From positions 1 through 64,000 of the forward strand of contig JAFEAR010000090.1 in the NCBI GenBank assembly GCA_018266335.1: a DNA stretch of 64,000 bases, written 5' to 3'. Source of the DNA: Bdellovibrionales bacterium. GTDB lineage: Bacteria > Bdellovibrionota > UBA2428. Below, one piece after another: positions 43,523 to 51,708 of this stretch (positions are counted from its first letter, which is position 1; each line of letters opens with the position of its first letter). Below the pieces are notes generated by a model. That model ran no database searches, was not told where the DNA came from, and saw only the letters and a list, made by a program, of their open reading frames with translations. The translations under genes were made by a program, and so were the position numbers.

Positions 43523-44944
43523 ATGAGAAATGCCTGGATGCCCACCCTTATTGCATCGTCTATTTTCGCCAGCTCCCTAGCCTGGGCTTGCGCTACCGGT
43601 GGACGCAGTTTGTCCGCCACCCAGGTGGCCGAATTGAAATCTAAATGGACTTCTTTCAACGATGTGCTTCGCCGCGGACGTATGCCGGCATCGAACCCCA
43701 AGCCACCCCAACTTCCTACCTACGGCGGCGCAGGGGACCTCACGCCGTGGGGCGGCGATGACTTTGCCCATTGGCGAGCGGAGGCTATTTGGGCCAATGC
43801 CGCCTCGCTCGCCCTAAACGATGGATGGAATCAAAATGAGGCCGCAGAAGTCATCGTGTCGGCTCCAACCAAATTTTACGACAGCGGCTGGCACCCTTAC
43901 GGCGATGGACAATCGAACGCCAAGATTTCTTTCGAAGGCTGGAAAGCCCCACGACCACCTCTCACGGCTACGTTAATAAAATTTACCAACGGGAAACTGA
44001 AGGTCTATTTGCGCTTCGATCGTCGCTTCGAAGCTCCTACCAACAAAATTGAAGTCCGCTACAAGAATGCAGCCCCTATCATTTTAGAAGGCACGCGGCA
44101 GGGAAACGGCGATCTGGTGGCCGAATGGAACGAGGTGCCCGCTGCACTCGAGTGGAATAAATACTCGCACCGCCATGTGGCATATATGCAGCCCCAAGGC
44201 TCAACGATCGGCTGGCTACCCGTTTACTTCCGCATCCCCACACAAAAAATCGAAGAGCTTCTCCTGACGGTTCCCCAAGACAAACGTCGCTTCGGCGACG
44301 GTGCTCCCATTGTCGATGGCGGCCACGTAAGACCCAAACACAACGGCGAACTCACAGCCTTCGAGCGCTTGCTCGGTGGAGCCCTCGATGCCAAGTGGAA
44401 TCCGCACGAACAAGGACGCCCCTACACGCCGCCTAACATTCATGCCATTTACAAACACGAAGGTGAATCCGACGCCCAGGGCGAAGTTACGGCCGTGGGC
44501 ATGGGCTGGACTTGGGTCGCCCAAGACAAAACGCCGTTTAAAATCATGTACACCTGTTTTGATGCCCGAAATTTAGCTGGCGAAGTGTCCGCTCCCAATG
44601 GTGGAGTGCCCAGCGGAGGCGGATGGCACGCCATCGGAGACCTTGCCGAAACAATTCTAAACTCGGTCGAGCTGGAATCAGCCACGGTGGGAGCTGGATT
44701 CACTGCTCCGGCCAGCTACGAGGATTTTTCGACTCCGGACAACAAAGTGGCCTACGGGTTGAACGATATCGCAGTTGTGCGCTGGCTACGACCGGGCGAG
44801 GCTTTCACCACCGTAGCGGCCAACGAACGCGAACAGAAAAACTACCACTGGTTTTTCTTCAACCAAAAACGTCCGGTATGCACCGAAGAGTGGGTGCATC
44901 CGTGCCGCCCCACTCACGATGCGCCGGACTTTAGCTGTCAGTAG
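43523..44944 (+). CDS. Large secreted protein of unknown function
   Basis: The 473-residue protein has a signal peptide (cleavage near AWACA). It is rich in Trp, Gly and Pro, has a beta-sandwich look (GKLKVYLRFDRRFEAPTNKIEVRY, YMQPQGSTIGWLPVYFRI) and a C-terminal segment with three Cys (PVCTEEWVHPCRP, DFSCQ). HWFFFNQ and GMGWTWVA are other strongly aromatic strands. A carbohydrate-binding or surface role is possible, but no family was recognised. It is convergent with the next gene, and the two stops overlap by 7 nt. Confidence 0.75.
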   Translation: MRNAWMPTLIASSIFASSLAWACATGGRSLSATQVAELKSKWTSFNDVLRRGRMPASNPKPPQLPTYGGAGDLTPWGGDDFAHWRAEAIWANAASLALNDGWNQNEAAEVIVSAPTKFYDSGWHPYGDGQSNAKISFEGWKAPRPPLTATLIKFTNGKLKVYLRFDRRFEAPTNKIEVRYKNAAPIILEGTRQGNGDLVAEWNEVPAALEWNKYSHRHVAYMQPQGSTIGWLPVYFRIPTQKIEELLLTVPQDKRRFGDGAPIVDGGHVRPKHNGELTAFERLLGGALDAKWNPHEQGRPYTPPNIHAIYKHEGESDAQGEVTAVGMGWTWVAQDKTPFKIMYTCFDARNLAGEVSAPNGGVPSGGGWHAIGDLAETILNSVELESATVGAGFTAPASYEDFSTPDNKVAYGLNDIAVVRWLRPGEAFTTVAANEREQKNYHWFFFNQKRPVCTEEWVHPCRPTHDAPDFSCQ

Positions 44945-46866
44945 AAAGCCGTCAGCAATAAGTTAATTTGCGCCTTGTGATACTGATACTTGGTCGGCAC
45001 CGATGAATAAGTTGCCGTACCGATAAACTGCAGCCGCGACTCAAAGGACGAGGACCAAAGCTTAGAAATAGACCCGGTGTAACGCAAAAGAGCGTCCTTA
45101 CGACTGGCCGAGCTTTGATAGTAGTTCGAATACTGCAGCGCCAACTCTTGGTTAATAAACATCTGCAGTGATTCCTCGCCCAACGGGAAATCCCATTTTC
45201 CGAGCAGGGTTCCCGCGTAGTAGGAAACGTCGCTACCACGCGCCGGACGCACTTCGAGGTCCAACCCGGGTCCCATCGTTTCTCCGCCCTTCAAGTGATA
45301 GTTCTGCCGGAAGGCGACCAAGTAGGAGGTGGCGTAGGAATCGAGTTCCGCTGAACTTGCCATTTTGGGGCGCGCTAAACTCACCTTGCCCGACAAATCA
45401 AAATCCGAGGTGGGATTTTCCACGGCCCCTTGGACCTGTTGCCAATTCACTTCGAAAGCCGGCGTAGCCAAGTACTCGCCCGAGTGGCCCCAACGGCCCT
45501 TGTAAACGGAGTTGTAGCTAAGCCCCATGCCTAGGTGATCTTCCTTCGTGGGCTGAAAGCCCACCGAGGTGCCAATTTCGTGCGACTTGATGTCGTTGCT
45601 GTCGGCAATCTCGCCGCGCGTATAGTTCAAAGTCAGAAAAGTGTACTTAAGTTTCCAATCGGCCGAACGAGTCCAAGGCGGCCGAACTTCCGTGTACAAA
45701 AGGCCAAGCCACGAAGCCGATGCTTCGTTCGTAAGGGCGAAGTCTGCCGGCGAGACCGACTGCGGTAAGCCCACCACGTTGGTGTCGTAACCTCCCCCTA
45801 AGGTGGCCATAACCATGAACCACTTGCTCTCGAAGTCCTTTTGCGCACGCAGCTGACGCACGTTCTCGAGGCGGGTCTTAGCTAGGCCCACCAAGCGTTG
45901 GTCCTGAGCAAAGTCGATGGTGTCGAGGTACGAGGATTCTGCATCGTCATAGCGCTCCTGATTTTCGGCCACCACGCCTAAGAAGAAGCGACTCGATTCA
46001 CCGTATTTCGCACTCTGCATTTTTGCGAGTTCGGTGAATTGCTTTTCAGCCGCGGGGAATTGCTTGGCCTCTACGAAACACATCCCACGATAGTAGGAAA
46101 TATCTTCCTTATTACTGGGGTTGCGTTCGGCGATGCGAAAATCTTCCTCTAATTTGGCGCAGCCATTCTGGTGAAAGCTCGAAAGACCATGCCCCAAGTG
46201 CGCCTGAGCCACCTGTTCGGCGTCCAGCAGATCGCCCTTCTTAATCAATCGCTCAAAGGCAATAACACCCAAATCGTAGCGTTTAGCGGCAATCGCGCGC
46301 CAACCAATATCGAAGAGCTTGCGAATGTCGCCGCCTTCCTGGAGTCCTCGGCGACGAGCCGCCTCATCGGCCGTAGGCGCCGGCAATCCCGTCACCGTAG
46401 TCTCGTTAGGATTCAGCGCACGACCAGCCTTGCTGTCGAGCTTGAAGACGATGGGACCATTCTTAACCCGCGGTGCACGCGGACTGTAGCCCAGCTCGCG
46501 CCAAATGGGTTGATCGAAAACCAGACTGCGCGTCAGCGGCGAGCCCGTTGTAGAACGAAGCGCCTGCGGCGGACTCCGACGTTGCTCGGAATCCAGAATA
46601 CTGAATTCAGGTTTAAAGACTTGGGTTTTAGGATCGAGCAGGTCGCGCACTTCTTCGGAGCCAATAAATTCTTGGTCCGCAAGGTCGATCACCTTTTGCT
46701 GACCCGTAGCTTTATTTACGACCCGAAGTTTTCTTCCGGACTTGCGAAGCTCCTGGGGAACTTCAATGCGATAGTCGCTAGGCACTTTGGTCTTAGCGGG
46801 CTGCTGCGCAAAGGCTGCGGAAGAGAACAAAGACAGAGTCAAAACAGCGAATTTAATGTTTTTCAC
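44938..46866 (-). CDS. Outer-membrane protein with N-terminal TPR region and C-terminal beta barrel
   Basis: The 642-residue protein has a signal peptide (LTLSLFSSAAFAQQ). Residues of about 165-340 are TPR-like helices (FDIGWRAIAAKRYDLGVIAFERL, RFFLGVVAENQERYDDAESSY). Residues of about 350-642 alternate amphipathic strands and end in LLLTAFY, a barrel-type C-terminus. The arrangement resembles Slam/DUF560-like surface-export proteins or glycan exporters with TPR-barrel fusion; I cannot choose between them. It is transcribed after the porin gene but separated from it by a strong terminator. Confidence 0.78.
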   Translation of the reverse strand: MKNIKFAVLTLSLFSSAAFAQQPAKTKVPSDYRIEVPQELRKSGRKLRVVNKATGQQKVIDLADQEFIGSEEVRDLLDPKTQVFKPEFSILDSEQRRSPPQALRSTTGSPLTRSLVFDQPIWRELGYSPRAPRVKNGPIVFKLDSKAGRALNPNETTVTGLPAPTADEAARRRGLQEGGDIRKLFDIGWRAIAAKRYDLGVIAFERLIKKGDLLDAEQVAQAHLGHGLSSFHQNGCAKLEEDFRIAERNPSNKEDISYYRGMCFVEAKQFPAAEKQFTELAKMQSAKYGESSRFFLGVVAENQERYDDAESSYLDTIDFAQDQRLVGLAKTRLENVRQLRAQKDFESKWFMVMATLGGGYDTNVVGLPQSVSPADFALTNEASASWLGLLYTEVRPPWTRSADWKLKYTFLTLNYTRGEIADSNDIKSHEIGTSVGFQPTKEDHLGMGLSYNSVYKGRWGHSGEYLATPAFEVNWQQVQGAVENPTSDFDLSGKVSLARPKMASSAELDSYATSYLVAFRQNYHLKGGETMGPGLDLEVRPARGSDVSYYAGTLLGKWDFPLGEESLQMFINQELALQYSNYYQSSASRKDALLRYTGSISKLWSSSFESRLQFIGTATYSSVPTKYQYHKAQINLLLTAFY

Positions 46867-46887
46867 CGTTTTGATTGTAACAATAGA

Positions 46888-46919
46888 AAACCCCAGAAGG
46901 GAGAGCCCTTCTGGGGTTT
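46888..46919. terminator. Intrinsic terminator of the porin gene
   Basis: A 14-bp perfect stem (46888-46901 / 46906-46919, loop AGAG) is followed on the minus strand by TTTTCTATTG. It lies 37 nt past the porin stop codon. Confidence 0.92.
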
Positions 46920-46956
46920 ATATCGCAATTAAGCGATCAACTAAGCAGGTCTACAA

Positions 46957-47916
46957 TTAGAATTTGTAGATGCCGGCAACGTTGATGTAGTGCGTGGTGG
47001 TGCCCGTAGCGCCGCTCACGTCAAGCTTTTCGTTCTTCAAGCTGTAGTCAGCTTTGAGGGTGAAAGCTTTGGTGACCATGTACTGGGGACCAACAGTGAA
47101 GTCGAAGGTCTTGGTGAGCGAGGTAGCCGTAAGAGCGCCTGCCTTCATGTACTCACCGCGAGCGCCAACGCTCAACATGTCGCTAACAGCGTAACCAAGT
47201 TGAAGGCCGAAACCGAACATGGTGTCGACATTTTTGACTTTGCTGATAGCAACGTCGAGGTCAGCCGACATAGCGCCCATTTTGGTGCCAGCCGTGATGT
47301 CGAAAAGGTTGCGGGTGGTGCTTGCAGCGACTTCCGAGTACAACCATTCGATACCGAACTTCATGGCGTCCATTTTGCCAGCAACGCGAGCGCCGAAGTC
47401 GTATTTACGATCAGCAGCGTTCGGAACGTTGGTATCAGAGTTAGCGATCATCAGGTTCACGCCGAGCATGTCACTGAAGTCGTAACCAACTTTGAAACCA
47501 GTGTGAACGACGGGCCGCATGCCAACCAAGGGGCTCGACATAGCGAACATGTGGTCGACGGCGTCATTGCCTTCGTAACCCATGGTCGTGTCGAACTGAC
47601 CGAGTTTCCAGTTCATGCCCATGTCCATTTTGTGGCCAACGTAAGCTTGTGCTTTAGCACCGCCAACGGTGAAGGCTTGGGTCGTGCCGCCGGTAGAAGC
47701 GAACGGGATGTCCACGAACACTTCAGCCATGTCAGCCGAGTGGCTGATGTACAGAGCGCCGTCCATCAGGCTGAAACCATTGCTGGTGCCTTTGGTCCAG
47801 TTGAAGCCCGGGGCTGCGAAGCCGCTGACTTTCGTGCCGCCCATGCCCTGCGCGGAAGCCACGCTTCCAGCGAGCAGCATTCCGAGAACAGAATAACGTT
47901 TAATATTTTGAGTCAC
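46957..47916 (-). CDS. Abundant-type outer-membrane porin
   Basis: The GTG start at 47916 is supported by AAGGAGG 9 nt upstream; an ATG at 47994 would add 26 residues before the signal peptide and would lie upstream of this ribosome site. The 319-residue protein has a signal (cleavage near ASAQG) and a long alternation of Gly/aromatic strands, rich in Met, ending THYINVAGIYKF with terminal Phe. A strong promoter-like pair (TTGCCG-16-CATAAT, 48020-47993 on the minus strand) and a strong terminator suggest high expression. The family is porin-like; the solute is unknown. Confidence 0.85.
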   Translation of the reverse strand: MTQNIKRYSVLGMLLAGSVASAQGMGGTKVSGFAAPGFNWTKGTSNGFSLMDGALYISHSADMAEVFVDIPFASTGGTTQAFTVGGAKAQAYVGHKMDMGMNWKLGQFDTTMGYEGNDAVDHMFAMSSPLVGMRPVVHTGFKVGYDFSDMLGVNLMIANSDTNVPNAADRKYDFGARVAGKMDAMKFGIEWLYSEVAASTTRNLFDITAGTKMGAMSADLDVAISKVKNVDTMFGFGLQLGYAVSDMLSVGARGEYMKAGALTATSLTKTFDFTVGPQYMVTKAFTLKADYSLKNEKLDVSGATGTTTHYINVAGIYKF

Positions 47917-47992
47917 GTGTAGCTTCCTCCTTGAGTTAGGGTTTTGGGCGAAATGCCGCACGACCCTAAGTTGCGAAAACATCATGGTCTTC

Positions 47993-48020
47993 ATTATGTC
48001 ATCCCCGGCAAAAACGGCAA
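47993..48020 (-). promoter_or_regulatory. Candidate promoter of the porin gene
   Basis: On the minus strand TTGCCG (48020-48015) and CATAAT (47998-47993) are spaced by 16 nt, about 77 nt upstream of the GTG start. Confidence 0.5.
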
Positions 48021-48095
48021 GTTATTGTCATGACACGGTGTTTCCAGCTTTTTTGGGGCCTTAACCCAGCTTTCATTCTATATACAGAAGGCATC

Positions 48096-48191
48096 ATGTT
48101 TTACGACTCAAAACGCTTTTGGATTGTCATGGGCATCCTGGTTACGGCCGTTCTCATCGGCATTTTGGTCTCCGAGCTGGCCACCTCCTGA
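48096..48191 (+). CDS. 31-residue single-pass membrane peptide
   Basis: ATG 48096 has AGAAGG 4 nt upstream. The peptide begins MFYDSKRFWIVMGI and has one hydrophobic helix of about 20 residues (WIVMGILVTAVLIGILVS) with a short polar tail. It lies 42 nt upstream of rpmG on the same strand, so it may be part of that unit. No family is known to me; small membrane peptides of this size often regulate larger membrane proteins. Confidence 0.55.
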   Translation: MFYDSKRFWIVMGILVTAVLIGILVSELATS

Positions 48192-48233
48192 CGGACTTCT
48201 TGACTCGGAAAACATTCTGAGTATTTTGCGCCG

Positions 48234-48416
48234 ATGGCCAAGAAAAGCGATCGCATTGTTGTCACCCTCGAATGTACGGAATCCCGCAAAGAGGGAAAAA
48301 CTCCGAGCCGTTACATCACCAAAAAGAACAAGAAAAAGACCACGGACAAGCTTGAGCTCCGCAAGTACAACCCGTACCTGCGTAAAGTTACGCTTCACCG
48401 CGAAGTAAAAAGCTAA
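48234..48416 (+). CDS. rpmG: 50S ribosomal protein bL33
   Basis: The 60-residue protein has the bL33 pattern: [39 protein letters not shown] and a C-terminal HREVK. Of the four zinc-binding Cys in the C+ form only one remains (LECTE), so this is a zinc-independent C- version. bL33 sits near the ribosomal E site and is not essential in several bacteria. The usual secE-nusG neighbours are absent. Confidence 0.95.
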   Translation: MAKKSDRIVVTLECTESRKEGKTPSRYITKKNKKKTTDKLELRKYNPYLRKVTLHREVKS

Positions 48417-48425
48417 GTGTAGTTT

Positions 48426-48450
48426 GTGAACGAGAGCTGATTTCGTTCAC
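48426..48450. promoter_or_regulatory. Inverted repeat between rpmG and glpD (candidate operator)
   Basis: GTGAACGA (48426-48433) and TCGTTCAC (48443-48450) are perfect 8-bp inverted repeats with a 9-nt spacer. They lie over the presumed -35 region of glpD, a natural place for a glycerol-3-phosphate-responsive repressor; no T-run follows. Confidence 0.4.
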
Positions 48451-48459
48451 GACTGCCCC

Positions 48460-48471
48460 TACACTGGGGAC
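48460..48471 (+). promoter_or_regulatory. -10-like element 6 nt before the glpD ATG
   Basis: TACACT (48460-48465) followed by GGGGAC and the ATG at 48472; no Shine-Dalgarno at normal distance. Confidence 0.4.
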
Positions 48472-50025
48472 ATGACACTTCGGCAATTTTCTAGGCGCGA
48501 ACGATCCGCACAGATCGAACAACTTCGCGCCTCCTCCCCCCATTTTGATGTTTGCATAGTTGGCGGCGGTGTTACCGGCGCAGCCATTGCGCGCGACGCC
48601 GCCCTGCGGGGCTGGAAAGTTCTTCTCCTCGAAAAAAACGATTTCGCGAGCGGCACTAGCTCGCGCTCCTCAAAACTCGTCCACGGCGGCGTTCGCTATT
48701 TGGAACAATACGAATTCGGTCTCGTGCGCGAGTCCACGCGCGAGCGAGCACGACTCTGGAAGCTAGCCCCACAACTCGTCACTCCGTTGGCCTTTTTGTT
48801 CCCCGCCTACAAAGATTCGCGAGTTCCCCTGTGGAAGCTCAATCTGGGCCTCTGGCTCTACGACCTGCTCGCCACACTCCGCACTCCTACCCTGCATCGC
48901 CGTTACGGACGCCAGCGCACGCTGCAAGAAGAACCCGGCCTGCGCGGCGAAAATCTCAACGGCTCTATTTTTTATTGGGACGCGCTGACGGACGACGGCC
49001 TCATTACCCTAGCCAACATCAAAGACGCCGTTGCCGTGGGGGCAACCGCCCTGCCCCGCACCGCCTTTAAGTCCATTCGGTGGAACAAAGATGTCGCCAC
49101 CAACGAGTCTGCCGCACACACCGTACAGGCCGAGGATTTACTCACCGGCCAAAGTTTTGAGGTCAAAACCCGCATCCTGCTGGTGGCCGGCGGGCCCTGG
49201 ACCGACAAAGTCCTCACCGAGGCCGGACACGCCCCCCGCAAGCCCCTTCTGGCCCCCACCCGGGGCTCGCACATCGTGGTGACGGCCGAGCGACTACCCG
49301 CCAAGCACGCCATCGTCATGACCCATCCGCAGGACGGACGCGTGCTCTTTGTGATTCCCTGGGGCGACCACTCCATTATTGGCACCACCGATCTTTACGA
49401 CTCGGGCGACCCCGAACGCACGGTGTGCAATCGCGAGGAAGTGGCGTACTTGCTAAATTCCGCGAACCATTATTTTCCAAAATCGCAGCTGCGCGTGGAG
49501 GACGTCATTAGCACCTGGTCCGGATTGCGCCCCTTGCTGGCGCCGCCCGATCAAGCCTCGGCCTCGGACGTATCGCGCGAGCACCATATTGAGTGGATGA
49601 CCGACGGCCTGCTGGTTATTGCGGGCGGTAAACTCACCACCCACCGCGAAATGGCCGAGCAGGCGATTGAGCGCATTTACCGCGAGACCTCGCACTGGAC
49701 GCGAGTTCCCGGAGGTGCCTATGCCGCTACCGAAACGCACCGCCGCCCGCTGCCCAAACTCCTTAACAACCGCCGCGACTGGCGTGCACTGTGCCGCGAA
49801 GAAATGGTGCTGTCGCTTGAGGACCTGCTCGTACGCCGCACCCAAACTTTTTACAAAGATTCGCTGAACGGCTGGAACCTGCTGCCCGAGTTGAAACCCA
49901 TTCTTTGCGAGGAGCTAGGTTGGGACGACACCGAATGGCAGCGCCAGGTATACGCTTACCGCGCCTATTTAATGCGCAATGTTTACGAACCGCTCGGACG
50001 CGCTTTTCCGGGATCCCGCACGTAA
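48472..50025 (+). CDS. glpD: Aerobic glycerol-3-phosphate dehydrogenase GlpD
   Basis: This FAD enzyme oxidises glycerol-3-phosphate to dihydroxyacetone phosphate and passes electrons to quinone at the inner membrane. The 517-residue protein has the FAD-binding VCIVGGGVTGAAIARDAALRG segment (about residues 24-44), SSRSSKLVHGGVRYLEQ and the GTTDLYD and GGKLTTHREMAEQ motifs of the family. glpK and glpF are not nearby. The 3' end overlaps the convergent gene by 43 nt. An inverted repeat upstream may serve regulation. Confidence 0.94.
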   Translation: MTLRQFSRRERSAQIEQLRASSPHFDVCIVGGGVTGAAIARDAALRGWKVLLLEKNDFASGTSSRSSKLVHGGVRYLEQYEFGLVRESTRERARLWKLAPQLVTPLAFLFPAYKDSRVPLWKLNLGLWLYDLLATLRTPTLHRRYGRQRTLQEEPGLRGENLNGSIFYWDALTDDGLITLANIKDAVAVGATALPRTAFKSIRWNKDVATNESAAHTVQAEDLLTGQSFEVKTRILLVAGGPWTDKVLTEAGHAPRKPLLAPTRGSHIVVTAERLPAKHAIVMTHPQDGRVLFVIPWGDHSIIGTTDLYDSGDPERTVCNREEVAYLLNSANHYFPKSQLRVEDVISTWSGLRPLLAPPDQASASDVSREHHIEWMTDGLLVIAGGKLTTHREMAEQAIERIYRETSHWTRVPGGAYAATETHRRPLPKLLNNRRDWRALCREEMVLSLEDLLVRRTQTFYKDSLNGWNLLPELKPILCEELGWDDTEWQRQVYAYRAYLMRNVYEPLGRAFPGSRT

Positions 50026-50588
50026 ATCGCCAGCTCTAGCTTGTGCATGCCCGCGGGCAAAAAACGTGCGAAGAGCAATTGATCGCCCAATAGTTTTTCT
50101 ACGCCGTGCCACTCGGCCAACTTAAACTCGCCCACCCCCAGGCCCAGGTAAAAAGCCGGCACACTGGAATCGCCCGCGAAATATTCCGCTAACTGCGCGG
50201 GGTTTTCGGGCCAAATTTCGGCCACCGTTCCGCGCTCGAAACCCAGCACGTGCGATACGGGCAAACGTTTAGCGAGCGCCCACGCGCACCACACGGGCGA
50301 CCAAACTTGGGTGGACTCAAGCTGTGGCAATAAATTTTGAAAAGCGGCGTGGCCTGCACGGGCTTCGCAGTCGATGTCCGCGAGCTCATCGCGCTCCAGC
50401 CACAGCGTGAGATTCAAATCAAAAAACTGCACGAGGCATTTTTGCGGACGCGATTCGATCACAAAGCCCAGGGCCTGCGAGCCCAGCGCGGCCACGTCGT
50501 GGCCCAGTCGAGCCAGCATGCCATCGCGCGCCGGCACCACCACCGAGCCAATTGCAAAGGGCTCACCGCGGGCGACAATTTTTTTCAT
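49983..50588 (-). CDS. Conserved-looking protein coupled to the arginase-family gene; unknown function
   Basis: The start at 50588 (MKKIVARGEPFAIG) overlaps the stop of the upstream arginase-family gene as ATGA; the open frame further upstream is only the arginase gene in another frame. The product has 201 residues, no signal and a beta-rich layout (SVVVPARDG, QFFDLNLTLWLERDELADIDCEA, HKLELAIYVRD). No family was recognised. The 3' 43 nt overlap glpD on the other strand. Tight coupling suggests it works with the ureohydrolase. Confidence 0.72.
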   Translation of the reverse strand: MKKIVARGEPFAIGSVVVPARDGMLARLGHDVAALGSQALGFVIESRPQKCLVQFFDLNLTLWLERDELADIDCEARAGHAAFQNLLPQLESTQVWSPVWCAWALAKRLPVSHVLGFERGTVAEIWPENPAQLAEYFAGDSSVPAFYLGLGVGEFKLAEWHGVEKLLGDQLLFARFLPAGMHKLELAIYVRDPGKARPSGS

Positions 50589-51646
50589 GCCGACCATTCC
50601 AGGGCGCGCATGTATTTGAGGGCCGTGGCTACGGTGCGCTTGGCCTGCGCGGGCGAACCAAGCACCGGAGCGACCTCGACCATGTCCGAGCCCACCAGCG
50701 GCAATTCGCGCGTGAGGCGCTTGAGCACGCGCGTGAGCCACGGGGCATTTAAACCGCCCGACTCGGGTGTACCCGTGGCCGGAGCGAACTTGGGATCCGT
50801 GCCATCGATATCGTGCGTAACGTACAGCGAATCGCAGCCCAGTCGCTGCCAGTCGGCGAGGAGTTTGTCGGCGAATTTGTCGGGGTCCATGCGAGCGACT
50901 TCTTTGGCCCAAATCTGGCGCAAACCAAATTTGCTTTCCCAATGCTTTTTGCTTTGCCCACTAACCCGATTGCCTAGCTGCACCCAGGCCGCCGGATTGC
51001 CCACGCGACGGACGGCGTGCGAGGTCCAGGTTCCAAAGCAGTGCTCCACTCCAAAACGATCTTCGAGCAAATCCGTGTGGGCATCGAGGTGGAGCACCGC
51101 CAAATGGCGAGCGCGACCATTGCGCTCGAGCGCCGAAAACACCGGCCCCGACACCGAGTGGTCACCACCGAGCATCAGCAAACGAAAAGAAGAATGGGCG
51201 TAAGCCTCGGTTAGGAAGGCCTCCAAAATACTGAGGGGCGCGACCGGACATTTCTCGGAGTAATCCTTGCCCCACAGACTCGTGCCCGAGCGGTGAAGCT
51301 GCATTTCAGAGAGCATGGAATCGTGCACGAGCTGCGGAATGCAGGGGATGTCACCCAAATCGCGCGCGCGCCAGCGCTTGTCGGCGCGGTACAGAGCCTC
51401 ACGCAGAGCCAGAGGACCATGAGCAGCGCCACGGCAAATGCCTCCCCCAGAATCCGAAGGAACACCCAGCAAACACGGCAGCGCGGACGACTCCGCAACC
51501 CGAGATTCCACAATCCGGTGCCACTGGACCGGATCCTGTCCCCGAAAATGCTTGGCAAAGAAGCTACGGGCCCCGGCCGAGCCGGAAGTAACCGTAAGTA
51601 GACCATAGCCGGGGGCGCGAATGACCGAAGCGACGCTGTGACCCAT
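50585..51646 (-). CDS. Arginase/agmatinase-family ureohydrolase
   Basis: The 353-residue protein has all Mn-binding blocks of the superfamily: GGDHSVSG, LHLDAHTDLLE and THDIDGTDPKFAPATGTPESGGL, plus a C-terminal SDMVEVAPVLG. Substrate could be arginine, agmatine, guanidinobutyrate or formiminoglutamate; the ATGTPESGGL loop is common to agmatinase-like and guanidino-acid enzymes. If arginine is the substrate, the ornithine formed could feed an aminotransferase and P5C dehydrogenase such as those at 28-31 kb. It is translationally coupled to a 201-residue partner. Confidence 0.88.
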   Translation of the reverse strand: MGHSVASVIRAPGYGLLTVTSGSAGARSFFAKHFRGQDPVQWHRIVESRVAESSALPCLLGVPSDSGGGICRGAAHGPLALREALYRADKRWRARDLGDIPCIPQLVHDSMLSEMQLHRSGTSLWGKDYSEKCPVAPLSILEAFLTEAYAHSSFRLLMLGGDHSVSGPVFSALERNGRARHLAVLHLDAHTDLLEDRFGVEHCFGTWTSHAVRRVGNPAAWVQLGNRVSGQSKKHWESKFGLRQIWAKEVARMDPDKFADKLLADWQRLGCDSLYVTHDIDGTDPKFAPATGTPESGGLNAPWLTRVLKRLTRELPLVGSDMVEVAPVLGSPAQAKRTVATALKYMRALEWSA

Positions 51647-51708
51647 GAACGTTACCCTATCCCGACTCGTCCTTTATTCAAATCCAAAGATATGTAAGAT
51701 CCGTCCCC

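Noticed and set aside
50589..50942. N-terminal extension of the 201-residue gene up to position 50942
   Set aside because: This part is the arginase-family gene read in another frame; the ATGA junction at 50585-50588 gives the real start.
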